A stretch of DNA of 64,000 bases, taken from Hymenobacter sp. BT559 (GTDB lineage: Bacteria; Bacteroidota; Bacteroidia; Cytophagales; Hymenobacteraceae). The translations under genes were made by a program, and so were the position numbers. The notes beneath the pieces were generated by a model. The model did no database searches. It worked only from the letters and a program-made list of their open reading frames with translations, and was not told the DNA's origin. Each line of letters opens with the position of its first letter. Position 1 is the stretch's first letter. Below, piece by piece: positions 25,776-35,526 of the stretch. The stretch is taken from NCBI RefSeq assembly GCF_016427535.1, contig NZ_JAELXV010000012.1, forward strand, positions 24,320-88,319, written 5' to 3'.

Positions 25776-26735
25776 ATGAACAATCCTTTTAACCAACTGC
25801 AGGACCTCGTTTTTTCCTTGGAAGGAGATTTTGACAAGTGGTGCAATCAAGGGAATGCGGCGGCTGGTAGAAGGCTGTCTCAAAGCATGAAGCAATTGAA
25901 ACAGCAGGCCGTCGACATTAGGCGAGATGTCCAAATGCTTAAGGATGCCGTGTCAAACGAAAGAAAACAAGACAAAAAGCCTATACCTACCAAGGCGGTC
26001 AAACCGGCTGTAATCACCAGCACCAGTGGTACTTACCAATTTGAGGCGGATGATTTTAGGAAGGTGCTGGGGCCTATCTCCTATAACGAGCATACCGTTC
26101 ACACCAAGTTCACGGATAATCAGGCCGCTAATATCTGCGGGAAAATGGCTGATGCCTATGCCAGAAATGTTGCCTTAAAGTACCCGGAAGTCGCTCACCA
26201 GGTGCAGGGAAGCATTTACCGGTATCAATTACATTATTTGGCAAACAAGGCACTTGCCATTTACGGCGGGGCGGTCCTTACCTTCTTAGCCGGCTTGCGT
26301 CCCTTAAAATTTAACAATACTTCTGCATACTCGATAAAACGGTTCGTGCCGGTTCAGAACGTTCTCGCCACCGAAGTCGATTTTCCCACGCTTACTTTCC
26401 AGTCCATCGGCGGAAATGAATTTACGCTGGCCTTTCATTTAGCTATGGCAGGCAGTAAAGGCCGGAGGCCCGTGCAGATATTCAGAAACCGAATTAAAGT
26501 GGGTTCTATTGGCTTTCGAGGAGAGGCATTCGATGCATCGGGGAACGCATTAACCAAAGTCATGGCAGTAAAGCCCTCCTTGTTAATATTTTGTGATTAT
26601 CTCAAAAGCAGCAAAAATCCAGCATTCTACTCAGGCGTTGAAACAGGCTCCTGCTTCGTTTGCGGGAGACTATTAACGGATCCACGCTCCATCCGCTATG
26701 GAATCGGCCCTACCTGCTTAAGTAGAACGCTTTAG
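25776..26735 (+). CDS. histone H1-like domain fused to a C-terminal zinc-ribbon protein
   Basis: A 319-residue protein from the ATG at 25776 (an upstream in-frame ATG at 25734 is less likely because the conserved domain begins MNNPFNQLQDLVFSLEGDF). Residues 1-60 match the short histone H1-like proteins of Bacteroidota: NQLQDLVFSLEGDF, GNAAAGRRL, QAVDIRRDVQ. Those are normally stand-alone, with a Lys-rich tail. Here a 60-residue Lys/Pro linker leads to a 200-residue domain of unknown fold, which ends in C-F-V-C-G-R-L-L...IGPTC, resembling a DUF6011-type zinc ribbon. DNA or nucleoid binding is likely; the combination is unusual. Flanked by long gaps, so probably a single-gene unit. Confidence 0.65.
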   Translation: MNNPFNQLQDLVFSLEGDFDKWCNQGNAAAGRRLSQSMKQLKQQAVDIRRDVQMLKDAVSNERKQDKKPIPTKAVKPAVITSTSGTYQFEADDFRKVLGPISYNEHTVHTKFTDNQAANICGKMADAYARNVALKYPEVAHQVQGSIYRYQLHYLANKALAIYGGAVLTFLAGLRPLKFNNTSAYSIKRFVPVQNVLATEVDFPTLTFQSIGGNEFTLAFHLAMAGSKGRRPVQIFRNRIKVGSIGFRGEAFDASGNALTKVMAVKPSLLIFCDYLKSSKNPAFYSGVETGSCFVCGRLLTDPRSIRYGIGPTCLSRTL

Positions 26736-27147
26736 AGTTACTGAGGGGGTGTTTCTTTTAACTTACTTGGAGCCCCTCTCTTCACATACTGTATTGTGAA
26801 CCTGAGTAGAGGCTGTTCCATGTGGTATACCAATGCTGAGCACGGGGCTTCAAGAGAATTTTAGGTATAGCTTCTCTGCCTGATCGGGCACCATGCCATG
26901 GTTAAAGGCATGTTTCTACTCTAGGCTGGCAAAGGCCTCAGTAATGGTCATCAACTCGTCCATGCCCAGCTACTAATACAAGACACGAGTTACCACAATA
27001 GGTAGCCTTGAGCACAAACTGCCGTTGAGAATGACATCACTAGTTTACAGTCGCATATTTGTTATTAAGTCGTTCGTAGTGTGGCAGTAGCGCTGCCATG
27101 CTTATTTCCATTAGCATGATACTGTGCTGGTGCCTACTCCTCTTGCT
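26736..27147. promoter_or_regulatory. intergenic region upstream of the helicase/W-D-W operon
   Basis: About 410 bp. I see no intact gene; the minus strand holds short broken coding-like pieces that may be transposase or gene debris. A CATATTTG near 27053 is one base off the TAnnTTTG -7 consensus and could be the operon promoter. No strong operator repeat is visible. Confidence 0.35.
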
Positions 27148-30100
27148 ATGGCTGCACGCTCCCGTCAACTTTCCGAACTACAGGACCACCGCCGCAGTTG
27201 GCAGACGTTTATCCAGGCCCAGGAAGCCGTGATTCGCCATCGGGAGCGACCTCTTAAAATCAGGTTGCCCGAGGATGAAAATTTCTCTGGGGGCGAACTG
27301 CGGCTCGAAATTATTCCGGTCGACAACAAGACACAGTTTTATGAGCAAGCCAAGTCGTTGCTCGGTGTCCGGGAGACTGATATTGACATCCGGCAGGGGC
27401 TTTTCTCGCTTTCATGGGATACTACCGTATCGCCTTCGATTCTTAGCAATCTGGCTGAAACAGCCGTAAAATACTATTTTACATACCGCCCAGAGCCAGT
27501 AGTACAAGGCACTGTGCGCAGGCGCTCCAGCGACGATCCCTTAGCTGTAAAAAGACAAGTCGAATTGTCTTTGGGTCAGGCTGACTTAGCTCTGCCTTTT
27601 CAGATTGCCTGCGCCGAAGCAACCGATGACCACCAGACTAAAATTGAAATCAGACTGCTGATCGCACCCGAAGCGCCCAACGTCACTACTTTCGAGCGTA
27701 ACTTATCCCGCTGGGCCCGGGCAGAGGCCGCCTTGACGCTCCGAAGAACAATGGCCAATGCTGGCTTTGCATGGAGGGGAGTTAATGTCGTCATGTGCGC
27801 GACCGGCGAACCAGACAAGCCTTGGCTTTTGAAAGCAAAGGATTATGGAGATGCAATGCTGATAGCGCATCTCGAGGGATTAAAGCGGAAAACTGTTGTG
27901 CAAGTGCGGGACGTACTTTACTGCTTTCGCACCACCTCGGTAGATAAAACAGCCCAGGCTGCTTGTCTTGAGCTACTAGTAGACCGTCTTAAATCAGCGT
28001 TTCCCACCGTGGAGCTGAACTTGGATACTGACCGTCGGCGTCTGGAGTTCACGTACTACTTGTCTTTCGCCAAGCGTGTTACCGAAAATCTGCGCTTGCA
28101 GAACCTGCTTGACAGCTGCCGGCTTGACTTGGAGCGCGCGCACCTGCAACTGCTGCTGTCCCCGCAGGACCGGTTGCTGTTTCAGGCCAGAGAAGAGCCT
28201 CAACGGTTCAAAGAAGACGAAACAGAACGGTTACGCCAACTGCGGGGCGAGGAAGTCAATATCGGTGAGGGGCCAGAGCGGCTCCTACTGGGTGAAATAG
28301 TGCGCGTAAGCTACCCATTTATCCACATTACCTTACCCCCCGATACTACTGTCGAGCAACGTGCACATATGCTGGTGCGCCTCAAGACCTCCGGCGAAAT
28401 CCGCCCTAATCTGACCGGTGACCGCGAAAAGTTGGCCCGTCTCTCTGGGGCCTTACGGCGAGTGGCCGATCCTAAAGAAAAACTACTCAATCCGCAAACA
28501 CGCTGGGCATTATTTGATGCTACTGCAGCTGGTGGTGCTGCCGACCCTAACGAGTTGAAGTCCGGTTCCTCCACTTGGCAAGAGGTAGATACACATTCAT
28601 ATCTATCCCTCAATCCGGCGCAACACGCGGCTGTGGTAGCCAGCCTGCTTGCCCGAGACTTGGCATTGGTGCAGGGTCCACCCGGTACGGGCAAATCCAC
28701 TGCCATTTCACAGATTATCTGGCACTTGGTGCGCCAGGATCCACAGCGCCGCGTCCTGCTTACATCTGAGACCAATACCGCCGTAGACAACGCCATTGAA
28801 AAGCTTGAGCACAGCATCCACAATCTGGTCAAACCAGTACGCATCGGCGATGAAAGCAAGCTAGAGCGTGAGGGCGCGCGCTACGCCTTAACCCGACTTA
28901 CAGCTTGGGTCGAAACCCCGACCGCTGACCTGACCGAGGAGCAGCATGACAACGCACTCCCCCGCTGGCTGCGGAATATAACCCGACGTGCCAGAACTCA
29001 GGCGCCTGCTGACGTGCCTGCCGCCTTGCATGATGCCTGGGCCGCGGCGCTTGCTTCACCATCATCTGCTACCAGGGTTAAGGTATTGAACCAGTATTTG
29101 ACTTACACCAATGTTATTGGGGCTACCGGTGGCGCGCTCGGAGAAAAAACCACTCTTGGCAAACCCACCAAATTCTATCGTCAATACCAGCAGGTTTTTG
29201 GCTCGGGCTTGTGCGCTACCGACAAAGCAGTTCAACAGTTCCGGAAGGCAGCCAAAGTTGCAGAGCCAGAGCCTAGCCCTTTGGGGCCGCACCCCGCTGA
29301 TGAGCCAGCTCCTAAAGGCATTCGTTTTGATGTGGTGGTCATGGACGAAGCCAGCAAAGCCACCCCACCCGAGTTGGCCCTGGCTATGATCTACGCCCAC
29401 AGAGCCATTATCATCGGCGACCATCGTCAACTGCCGCCTTTGCTCGACCAGGAAGAGTTTAGAAACACGCTGATAGAAGCGGGTGAACCAGAGTTGGCCC
29501 GGCAGTTTTCCCGTGCTGATGCCGAAACCTCACAGTTCGAGCGCCTTTTCACGCAGCCCGGAGTACAGCCCGGCGTCGTTTCGCGCTTCGATACGCAGTA
29601 CCGGATGCACCCCGACATCAACGCAGTAATAGAGCAGTTCTATATAAGTGACGGTGGCCTGAAATGCGGTGTGCCAGAAGCACTGGCTGATGTACCCGAT
29701 TTGACACATCCACTCAGCCGCTACCATGGCCTTAGCCATTCTGCCCTGCTCGCTGCAACTGACCACTTAGTTTGGGTAGAAGTGGACGCACCCGAGATGC
29801 TAGCCGGTACTTCCCGCGTCAATTTGGCCGAAGCTCAAGCCGTGCGGGCAGTGCTTGCCTGCCTATCCGAAAGCAAGGGCTTCGCTGAGTTTCAGGCGCA
29901 TTGGCCCAAGCCCGAAGAGCAAGAGGTTGCGCTCATTACTTTCTACGGCCGCCAGGTGAAACTGCTGCAGGACGTGGCTGCGCAGTTTGCTGACCGATTA
30001 CCCGCCCGGGTGCAGACGGTGGATAAGTTCCAGGGGATGGAGCGTAACATAGTAGTCGTGTCGCTGGTGCGTAGCGACAAGCTGGCTCACTCCTCCGCCC

Positions 30101-30342
30101 AGGCGCCCGACATAGACACCTACCCTAATAGCGGTGGCTACCCTTCCCAGCCCAGCCTTGGCTTCGCGCAGTTTCCTAACCGACTGAATGTTGCACTGTC
30201 ACGCGCCAAGCGCCTGCTAATTATTGTGGGTAACAGCCGTCACTTCAGCCGCAACGACTGCTACCGTCGCGTGTACGAAACGGTGCAAGCCCGTGGACGT
30301 GTCGTGCCTTATACTGCTTTGCTGCCTTATCTGCCTGCTTAA
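27148..30342 (+). CDS. superfamily 1 (Upf1/Dna2-like) helicase
   Basis: A 1064-residue protein from the ATG at 27148 (a GTG at 27124 is possible). The first 480 residues have no motif I know. The helicase core has LVQGPPGTGKSTAI (about 507-520), TSETNTAVDNAIEKL, the DExx box VVMDEASKATPPEL (about 730-743), IIIGDHRQLPPLL, FDTQYRMHPDINAVI, VQTVDKFQGMERNIVVVSLVR (about 953-973) and LNVALSRAKRLLIIVGN (about 1012-1028). This is the Upf1-like SF1B set. It starts a tight operon: the 1702-residue W-D-W/DarT-like protein begins 21 bp later. A sensor or translocase role in a defence complex is inferred from the partner's toxin-like domain. Confidence 0.82.
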   Translation: MAARSRQLSELQDHRRSWQTFIQAQEAVIRHRERPLKIRLPEDENFSGGELRLEIIPVDNKTQFYEQAKSLLGVRETDIDIRQGLFSLSWDTTVSPSILSNLAETAVKYYFTYRPEPVVQGTVRRRSSDDPLAVKRQVELSLGQADLALPFQIACAEATDDHQTKIEIRLLIAPEAPNVTTFERNLSRWARAEAALTLRRTMANAGFAWRGVNVVMCATGEPDKPWLLKAKDYGDAMLIAHLEGLKRKTVVQVRDVLYCFRTTSVDKTAQAACLELLVDRLKSAFPTVELNLDTDRRRLEFTYYLSFAKRVTENLRLQNLLDSCRLDLERAHLQLLLSPQDRLLFQAREEPQRFKEDETERLRQLRGEEVNIGEGPERLLLGEIVRVSYPFIHITLPPDTTVEQRAHMLVRLKTSGEIRPNLTGDREKLARLSGALRRVADPKEKLLNPQTRWALFDATAAGGAADPNELKSGSSTWQEVDTHSYLSLNPAQHAAVVASLLARDLALVQGPPGTGKSTAISQIIWHLVRQDPQRRVLLTSETNTAVDNAIEKLEHSIHNLVKPVRIGDESKLEREGARYALTRLTAWVETPTADLTEEQHDNALPRWLRNITRRARTQAPADVPAALHDAWAAALASPSSATRVKVLNQYLTYTNVIGATGGALGEKTTLGKPTKFYRQYQQVFGSGLCATDKAVQQFRKAAKVAEPEPSPLGPHPADEPAPKGIRFDVVVMDEASKATPPELALAMIYAHRAIIIGDHRQLPPLLDQEEFRNTLIEAGEPELARQFSRADAETSQFERLFTQPGVQPGVVSRFDTQYRMHPDINAVIEQFYISDGGLKCGVPEALADVPDLTHPLSRYHGLSHSALLAATDHLVWVEVDAPEMLAGTSRVNLAEAQAVRAVLACLSESKGFAEFQAHWPKPEEQEVALITFYGRQVKLLQDVAAQFADRLPARVQTVDKFQGMERNIVVVSLVRSDKLAHSSAQAPDIDTYPNSGGYPSQPSLGFAQFPNRLNVALSRAKRLLIIVGNSRHFSRNDCYRRVYETVQARGRVVPYTALLPYLPA

Positions 30343-30363
30343 CCTTACTAAGCCTAAGCTACC

Positions 30364-33300
30364 ATGCCTGTTTTTCCGGCAGTTGCCAGCCCATACCCCG
30401 GGTTTTCCTTTCTCTTTTCGCCCAATCATTCGCTGACAGCAACTCAGTTTGAGGTACAGATAAGCTGCCGCCGTGCTCGCCCGATACTGCCCGAAGAGGA
30501 AGTGATTCTGCGCTTTCTCGATTTTTTTGGTGGAGAAGTACAAGCCGAAGCCCTGGGTACCGCCTTGGGCTTTGCCCTTACCGAAGACTTTACAGCCAAA
30601 CCGCTACGCTACCGTGACCCTGCAGAGGTTGCCTTGTGGAATGACCTGTTAAAGGACTTGGAAGATTTTGGCTTGATTAACAGGCTGGAGACCGGCATAG
30701 TGCGCCGGACGGCTTTCGCGGCAGTAGCCCTGCAGCAGCAGGTTAAGTACGAGTACTTCACCGCTAGGTGCGCTTATTGGCAGTTCTCCGGGCTGACGGT
30801 ATCTGCCAGCTTTCCATTTGCCAGCTTAGGCCTTATAGCCATCCTCAATGGTGAACACAACCAGCCGCACCCTGGCCGTCAGACCAACGCCGCACCTCCC
30901 AGCAGTGCGCCACCTATTGAGGATCTGAACGACACTGCTGCTGTGCTCTCTATCCTTAGCACTCAGTTGGCAGATTCCGGCTCCGCTGATGCTATCGAAG
31001 TGCTGGGGCTGGTGCCTGTCACACGCCCCGCCACTTACCCACTCACTCGCTCCATTCCGGTAACTGCCTATTGCTACCGGCTGACCAGTACACCAACCGG
31101 GCAGAACGCTCCTGACTATCGCATTACCGGAACGTTGTCAGGTCAGGTCAGCCCTGCGCTGACCGCTGCCTTCAACGAGCCGGTCAATGCTGCCCTACGG
31201 CTTCGCTGGGGCCATGACGCCGAGTTCGCTGCCTTCTGGGATAATCCTGCCGCGCTTATTGATGCCCCTGCGCTGACCCGTTTTGCCTCTTACTGGCGTT
31301 GGTCCCTGGTGCTACCTGACCCCCGCTTGGCTTGGTCTGCTCCGGACACGCTGCTGGCCTTGCTCCGCCTGCTTCCTGTTCCAGAACGTCGCCAACTTTC
31401 TGAGCTCATTCCGCTCACGCTGCTTGAAGCCGAGGTGGATAGCTACCCTGCTTTATGGGAATGGACTGTGCTTTCAACGCGCTTGTCTGAGGAGTTCATC
31501 ACGGCTAAGCTTGCCAGCGTTGCTCCCGAGGGCACTCCGCTTTACTCCTGGGATTTTGAAATCCTGTCAGGCCGTAATCCGGACGCCATCGAAAACTGGC
31601 TAACCCAACTGTTGCGCTCGCCTTGGGCCGACCAGATGGGTCGCTCCGAAAGCTTCCAATGGGATTGGGCTGTCCTAGCTGAGAGATTATCAGAAGCCTT
31701 TATTCTCGCCCATCTTGGCGTGCTGCCTTTCAGCCGCGCCGTACTGCTTAGGCGCGGGTCTGCTTTTCTGGAAGCTGCCCTGCAGGCTGAAATCGCAGCC
31801 AGCCAGCTTGGGCATTGGAATTGGCGCTACGTAGCGGGCGCCCTATCCCAGCAGTTCCTATGGGACCAGTTGCCCTCACTAGCCGCCTACCTCCCCTGGC
31901 CGCAGGTGCTCGAGCGCTTGCTTGGGTCCGGTCAGCCCACACCTGTAAATTTCGCATTGTCCCGCCTGCTAAAACTCGTTCAGACCCACCACGACGACAT
32001 CAACCCGCTAACCACTCAAAATCTTGCCTGGACACCTGAGTTGGTCGCTTTCTTCGATAATCTAGAGTTGCTACACTGGGCCTCCAGCTCATTGGCGCCT
32101 GGCTTTGAGTGCCATCCCTCTGTCACCTGGACAGCCGAGCACTTCACCCGCTACCATCACCGGGTTCACACTGCTCAGGGAGCCGCTCATGTCAGTGCCC
32201 AAATCGGCAGCCTTGACCTGGTTGCTCAGTTCCCTGACTTCGCCTGGGATTGGGTCAAATTGTCCGCCAACCCGCGCTTAACCTGGACTCGTCAACTTAC
32301 GGCCCGCTACCGTAGCCGCATTGTTTGGAGCCAACTACTTGCCCGCTTCGGGGCCAGCGAGGTAGCAAGTCGCCTGCCAGACCTGCATACCCAACTGCTC
32401 GAAGCCCGGCCTGACGCGCTGCCTGACCTTTGGCGCTATGCCAATCGCACGCTGCCTGTGCCTACACTCCTGGGTTGGCTTTCTGGCTATACTTCTCATC
32501 TTGACTTTACTGAGCTTAGCCGCCGCGACCCCGTTGCAGTGGCGCAGGAGCTGCTTGCCCGTCCCAATTTTGACTTAGCCTGGGATTGGTCAGCCCTAGC
32601 CAGTCATTTGCCACCCGCTCAGTTGACCGACCTACTGCGCGAGGCTGATATTTATTACCAGCACATCCCAGACCCACGACTAGCCGATCTGTCGCGGGCT
32701 GCTGCGGCTAGACTCCCTCTCGATTTCAGCCTGTCCATCGCACCTGGACTGCTGCTCCCCTGGGATTGGAACTACGTCAGCGAACATATTGCTCCAGAGC
32801 AGCTTGATGCTCACTTGACGGCAGCAGCAGCTAAGGTTAACTGGAATCTCATTGTGCAGCGGCCGCTCATGCAGCCACTGCTTAAAAGTGCTTGGGTACT
32901 TGACTCCCGAGTCCAGCCGTGGCTGTCTTGGCCTATGGTCAGCCGCTTGCTTGCTCCCGCCCAGGTCGAGGCTCATTTGGATACGCTCGCCTTCCACTTG
33001 GATTGGGATTATCTGGCCCGCCAGCCTGCTTTTGCATCCCTGGTGCTGACCCGACTGCTAGACCATGAGATTGTGCGTGAACGTCTGCCCTGGGACCACG
33101 TGCTGGAAATGATGGTCACTCCCAGTGACCTTGCCGACAACCTGCTAAGTTGGTCGCGCCGCCTTCTGCTGCTCACTGCCCCAGACGTAAGCGCCGTCGC
33201 TCGCGCAGCGTTTACCCGCCGACTGCCAGTCGCGTCCATCATTTCCGACTCTAACACTGACGGTCTTGCCTACCCGCCGCTCACCACCAGCGAACTGGCT

Positions 33301-35472
33301 GCCTTGCCTCTCGACTGGGCAGTGTTATCCGGCGACTCCCGCGTAGCTCACCGCCTCACTGTAGATACTTTGCGGCGTTACCAGTCTCTGTGGCACTGGC
33401 CTACCCTTTCGTGCAACCCGGAACTCAATGCCGATGCCGCTTACCTGCTACATCCGAGCTTACGCCAACGCTGGGATTGGGCTTACATTTCGCAGCATAG
33501 TGCGTTCATCCGTCCTTACCAGGAGTGCAACAAGGCTAGAAAACACTTCAAGCGCTTCGCTCGCTTTATTGACTGGCCAGCTTTAAGTCTGCGTCACGAT
33601 CTGCTTTTTTTTGGTGAGCTGCTTTATGCTTACGATAGCCTGCCCTGGGATTGGACTGTATTATCAGCCTCGCCAGCTCTGCGTCTGTCTGATAGTGATT
33701 TACTTAATCTACAGGACAAGTATTGGAATTGGGCAGCACTTTCTGCCAACAAGGGAGTGAAAATCACGCTCCCTATTGTGGAGCAGCTGGCCAGCCAGCC
33801 TTGGGATTGGGCAGCACTTTCTGCTAATCGCAGTGTGTCGTTTGACCATCCTACTTTGGTGCTCCTTGCCAACCAACCCTGGGATTGGGACGCACTTGTT
33901 CGCCGCCCTGACCTCAGTTGGAACCCACAAATGCTCCGTGATTTCGCCGGATATGCTCTCGACTGGACATACCTGTCTGGACTGCGCCGCCTTGATTGGT
34001 CGACCGCTTTCATTCACGAGTTTCAGGATTACCTCGATTGGCGCGTTCTCTCCCGTAGCCCGCCTTTCATCCTCACCGCCGATTTACTGCGTGGGTTTGC
34101 CTCGCGCTGGGACTTTACAGCCCTCTCTCACAGCCAAGCTCTTGCTGACCCACCCGTTTCTGCAGACCCGGCGCATCGGCCAGCCCAACCTGCCAGTCTG
34201 CTAGTGCCCACCGCTGATCTTCCTTGGGACTGGCCTCATCTATGCGCTCGCTCCGATATCCGCTATAACACCCAACTGCTTGATAGGCTTGCTGAGTACC
34301 TGCACTGGCCCACACTTTCGCGCCGTCCTTGGGGCGTACACTTTGAGCTGGGCTGGGTACAGCTTTTTTGCGCCTATTGGGATTTTCCGGTTCTAGCTGT
34401 TCACGCTGGGTTGCCCGAAGCTGCACAATCAGAGGTAAAAGCATTCATCAAGGCTGATGAAACTCGTATTCTGCCATACCTCTATGCCTTAGAGCGCCAC
34501 GCGCCTCACGCGCCGCGCTGGGCCGGTTATGCCTTCCACAGTACACATCTTACTAATGCCGCTTCTATCATCCGTTCTGGCCAGCTGCTGAGCCGGAGCG
34601 AAGTGCTTAAAACCAGTCATAAACTGGCTGATGCGTCAGGTAGCATCAACCATTCTCCATCAGAGGTCTGGAATTACGCCCGGCTTTATTACCGCCCGCA
34701 CACACTCACCCAATTTTATGTTGAACGGTTAGGTTTAGATTCTTCGTGGCGTGACGATAACGAGAAACATTATTTGGCTGCCGAAAGCCTAGGTTTTCCC
34801 AAATGTCCAATACCCGTTTATTTCCGCTTTAGACTCTCCGAAATCCTAGCGACTCAACCTGACCGCTTTCACATCAGCGATGGCAATATGCAGCGCAGTG
34901 CGGTCACGCATGGACCGCTGCGACAGATGTTTGGTCGCTTCAACCCTAATTACCTTCTTTTCTATCGCCTAGATACCGACGGCTTTTTAGGAGATAAATT
35001 TCCTGAGTTTAAGGACGTCTCTCAACAGGAAATTCTTCTCAAACCCAGTTTGGATATCACGAAGCTCGACACGGTAGACATTATTGTTCCGAATGATTGG
35101 GCCTATAACGAATTGCTTAACCTTATTGGCCCTGACCATCCCCTGGCCCAGCGGGTTCAAATTGGCAATTCTACCTTTCATGGTGGCAACAGGGCTGTTG
35201 ACTGCGGCTATTCTGACACGCATATTGACGTGGATACAGACTTCGTCGATGCCCACGACCTTATGTTGGAATGTGATGAGCTTGCTCATGCCGACCTTTC
35301 CGAAATGGAGCCTGGTACCTACCGACTTGCGGGCAACCGGCTATTAACCCAGCAAAAGCTGCGGGTATCATGGTCTGCTCCCGTATCATTCCGGGTTTTG
35401 TTCCGTGACAAAGTAACCAGCCGGCCGGGTGGTCCCCGCGAATATGAGCTTTTTCAAAGCTTAAAAACTTAG
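30364..35472 (+). CDS. giant W-D-W repeat protein with a C-terminal DarT/DUF4433-like ADP-ribosyltransferase domain
   Basis: A 1702-residue protein in three parts. Residues 1 to about 340 are a globular N-terminal region. Residues about 350-1380 are dozens of units built on W-(D/N/E)-W-x2-(L/V)-(S/A), about 22-45 residues each. Residues about 1385-1640 resemble DarT: AFHSTHLTNAASIIRSGQLL corresponds to the opening H-x-T-x2-x-N-x3-I(L) element, HSPSEVWNYARLYYRPHTLTQ to the central NAD/DNA loop, and SQQEILLKPSLDI to the strand with the catalytic Glu. DarT enzymes ADP-ribosylate thymidine in DNA. No DarG macrodomain antitoxin is beside it, so control may come from the helicase partner or the repeat scaffold (inference). 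It is cotranscribed with the SF1 helicase and probably with the GmrSD-like gene 54 bp downstream. Confidence 0.72.
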   Translation: MPVFPAVASPYPGFSFLFSPNHSLTATQFEVQISCRRARPILPEEEVILRFLDFFGGEVQAEALGTALGFALTEDFTAKPLRYRDPAEVALWNDLLKDLEDFGLINRLETGIVRRTAFAAVALQQQVKYEYFTARCAYWQFSGLTVSASFPFASLGLIAILNGEHNQPHPGRQTNAAPPSSAPPIEDLNDTAAVLSILSTQLADSGSADAIEVLGLVPVTRPATYPLTRSIPVTAYCYRLTSTPTGQNAPDYRITGTLSGQVSPALTAAFNEPVNAALRLRWGHDAEFAAFWDNPAALIDAPALTRFASYWRWSLVLPDPRLAWSAPDTLLALLRLLPVPERRQLSELIPLTLLEAEVDSYPALWEWTVLSTRLSEEFITAKLASVAPEGTPLYSWDFEILSGRNPDAIENWLTQLLRSPWADQMGRSESFQWDWAVLAERLSEAFILAHLGVLPFSRAVLLRRGSAFLEAALQAEIAASQLGHWNWRYVAGALSQQFLWDQLPSLAAYLPWPQVLERLLGSGQPTPVNFALSRLLKLVQTHHDDINPLTTQNLAWTPELVAFFDNLELLHWASSSLAPGFECHPSVTWTAEHFTRYHHRVHTAQGAAHVSAQIGSLDLVAQFPDFAWDWVKLSANPRLTWTRQLTARYRSRIVWSQLLARFGASEVASRLPDLHTQLLEARPDALPDLWRYANRTLPVPTLLGWLSGYTSHLDFTELSRRDPVAVAQELLARPNFDLAWDWSALASHLPPAQLTDLLREADIYYQHIPDPRLADLSRAAAARLPLDFSLSIAPGLLLPWDWNYVSEHIAPEQLDAHLTAAAAKVNWNLIVQRPLMQPLLKSAWVLDSRVQPWLSWPMVSRLLAPAQVEAHLDTLAFHLDWDYLARQPAFASLVLTRLLDHEIVRERLPWDHVLEMMVTPSDLADNLLSWSRRLLLLTAPDVSAVARAAFTRRLPVASIISDSNTDGLAYPPLTTSELAALPLDWAVLSGDSRVAHRLTVDTLRRYQSLWHWPTLSCNPELNADAAYLLHPSLRQRWDWAYISQHSAFIRPYQECNKARKHFKRFARFIDWPALSLRHDLLFFGELLYAYDSLPWDWTVLSASPALRLSDSDLLNLQDKYWNWAALSANKGVKITLPIVEQLASQPWDWAALSANRSVSFDHPTLVLLANQPWDWDALVRRPDLSWNPQMLRDFAGYALDWTYLSGLRRLDWSTAFIHEFQDYLDWRVLSRSPPFILTADLLRGFASRWDFTALSHSQALADPPVSADPAHRPAQPASLLVPTADLPWDWPHLCARSDIRYNTQLLDRLAEYLHWPTLSRRPWGVHFELGWVQLFCAYWDFPVLAVHAGLPEAAQSEVKAFIKADETRILPYLYALERHAPHAPRWAGYAFHSTHLTNAASIIRSGQLLSRSEVLKTSHKLADASGSINHSPSEVWNYARLYYRPHTLTQFYVERLGLDSSWRDDNEKHYLAAESLGFPKCPIPVYFRFRLSEILATQPDRFHISDGNMQRSAVTHGPLRQMFGRFNPNYLLFYRLDTDGFLGDKFPEFKDVSQQEILLKPSLDITKLDTVDIIVPNDWAYNELLNLIGPDHPLAQRVQIGNSTFHGGNRAVDCGYSDTHIDVDTDFVDAHDLMLECDELAHADLSEMEPGTYRLAGNRLLTQQKLRVSWSAPVSFRVLFRDKVTSRPGGPREYELFQSLKT
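31440..34400 (+). repeat. W-D-W-x-x-L-S protein repeat array within the giant gene
   Basis: Degenerate in-frame repeats encoding WDW-type units, with clear examples at 31660, 32245, 32580, 32760, 33645, 33726, 33798 and 33870. Copies around 33726-33890 are also similar at DNA level (a shared GATTGGGCAGCACTTTCTGC block occurs twice, 72 bp apart), which shows recent unit duplication. In the protein each unit is a short helical hairpin by pattern, so the whole is probably a solenoid scaffold. Confidence 0.75.
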
Positions 35473-35526
35473 TGGTAACAGTATCTCAGAACGCCCTCAA
35501 AACAGATTGACAACCCTTACTGCTCT

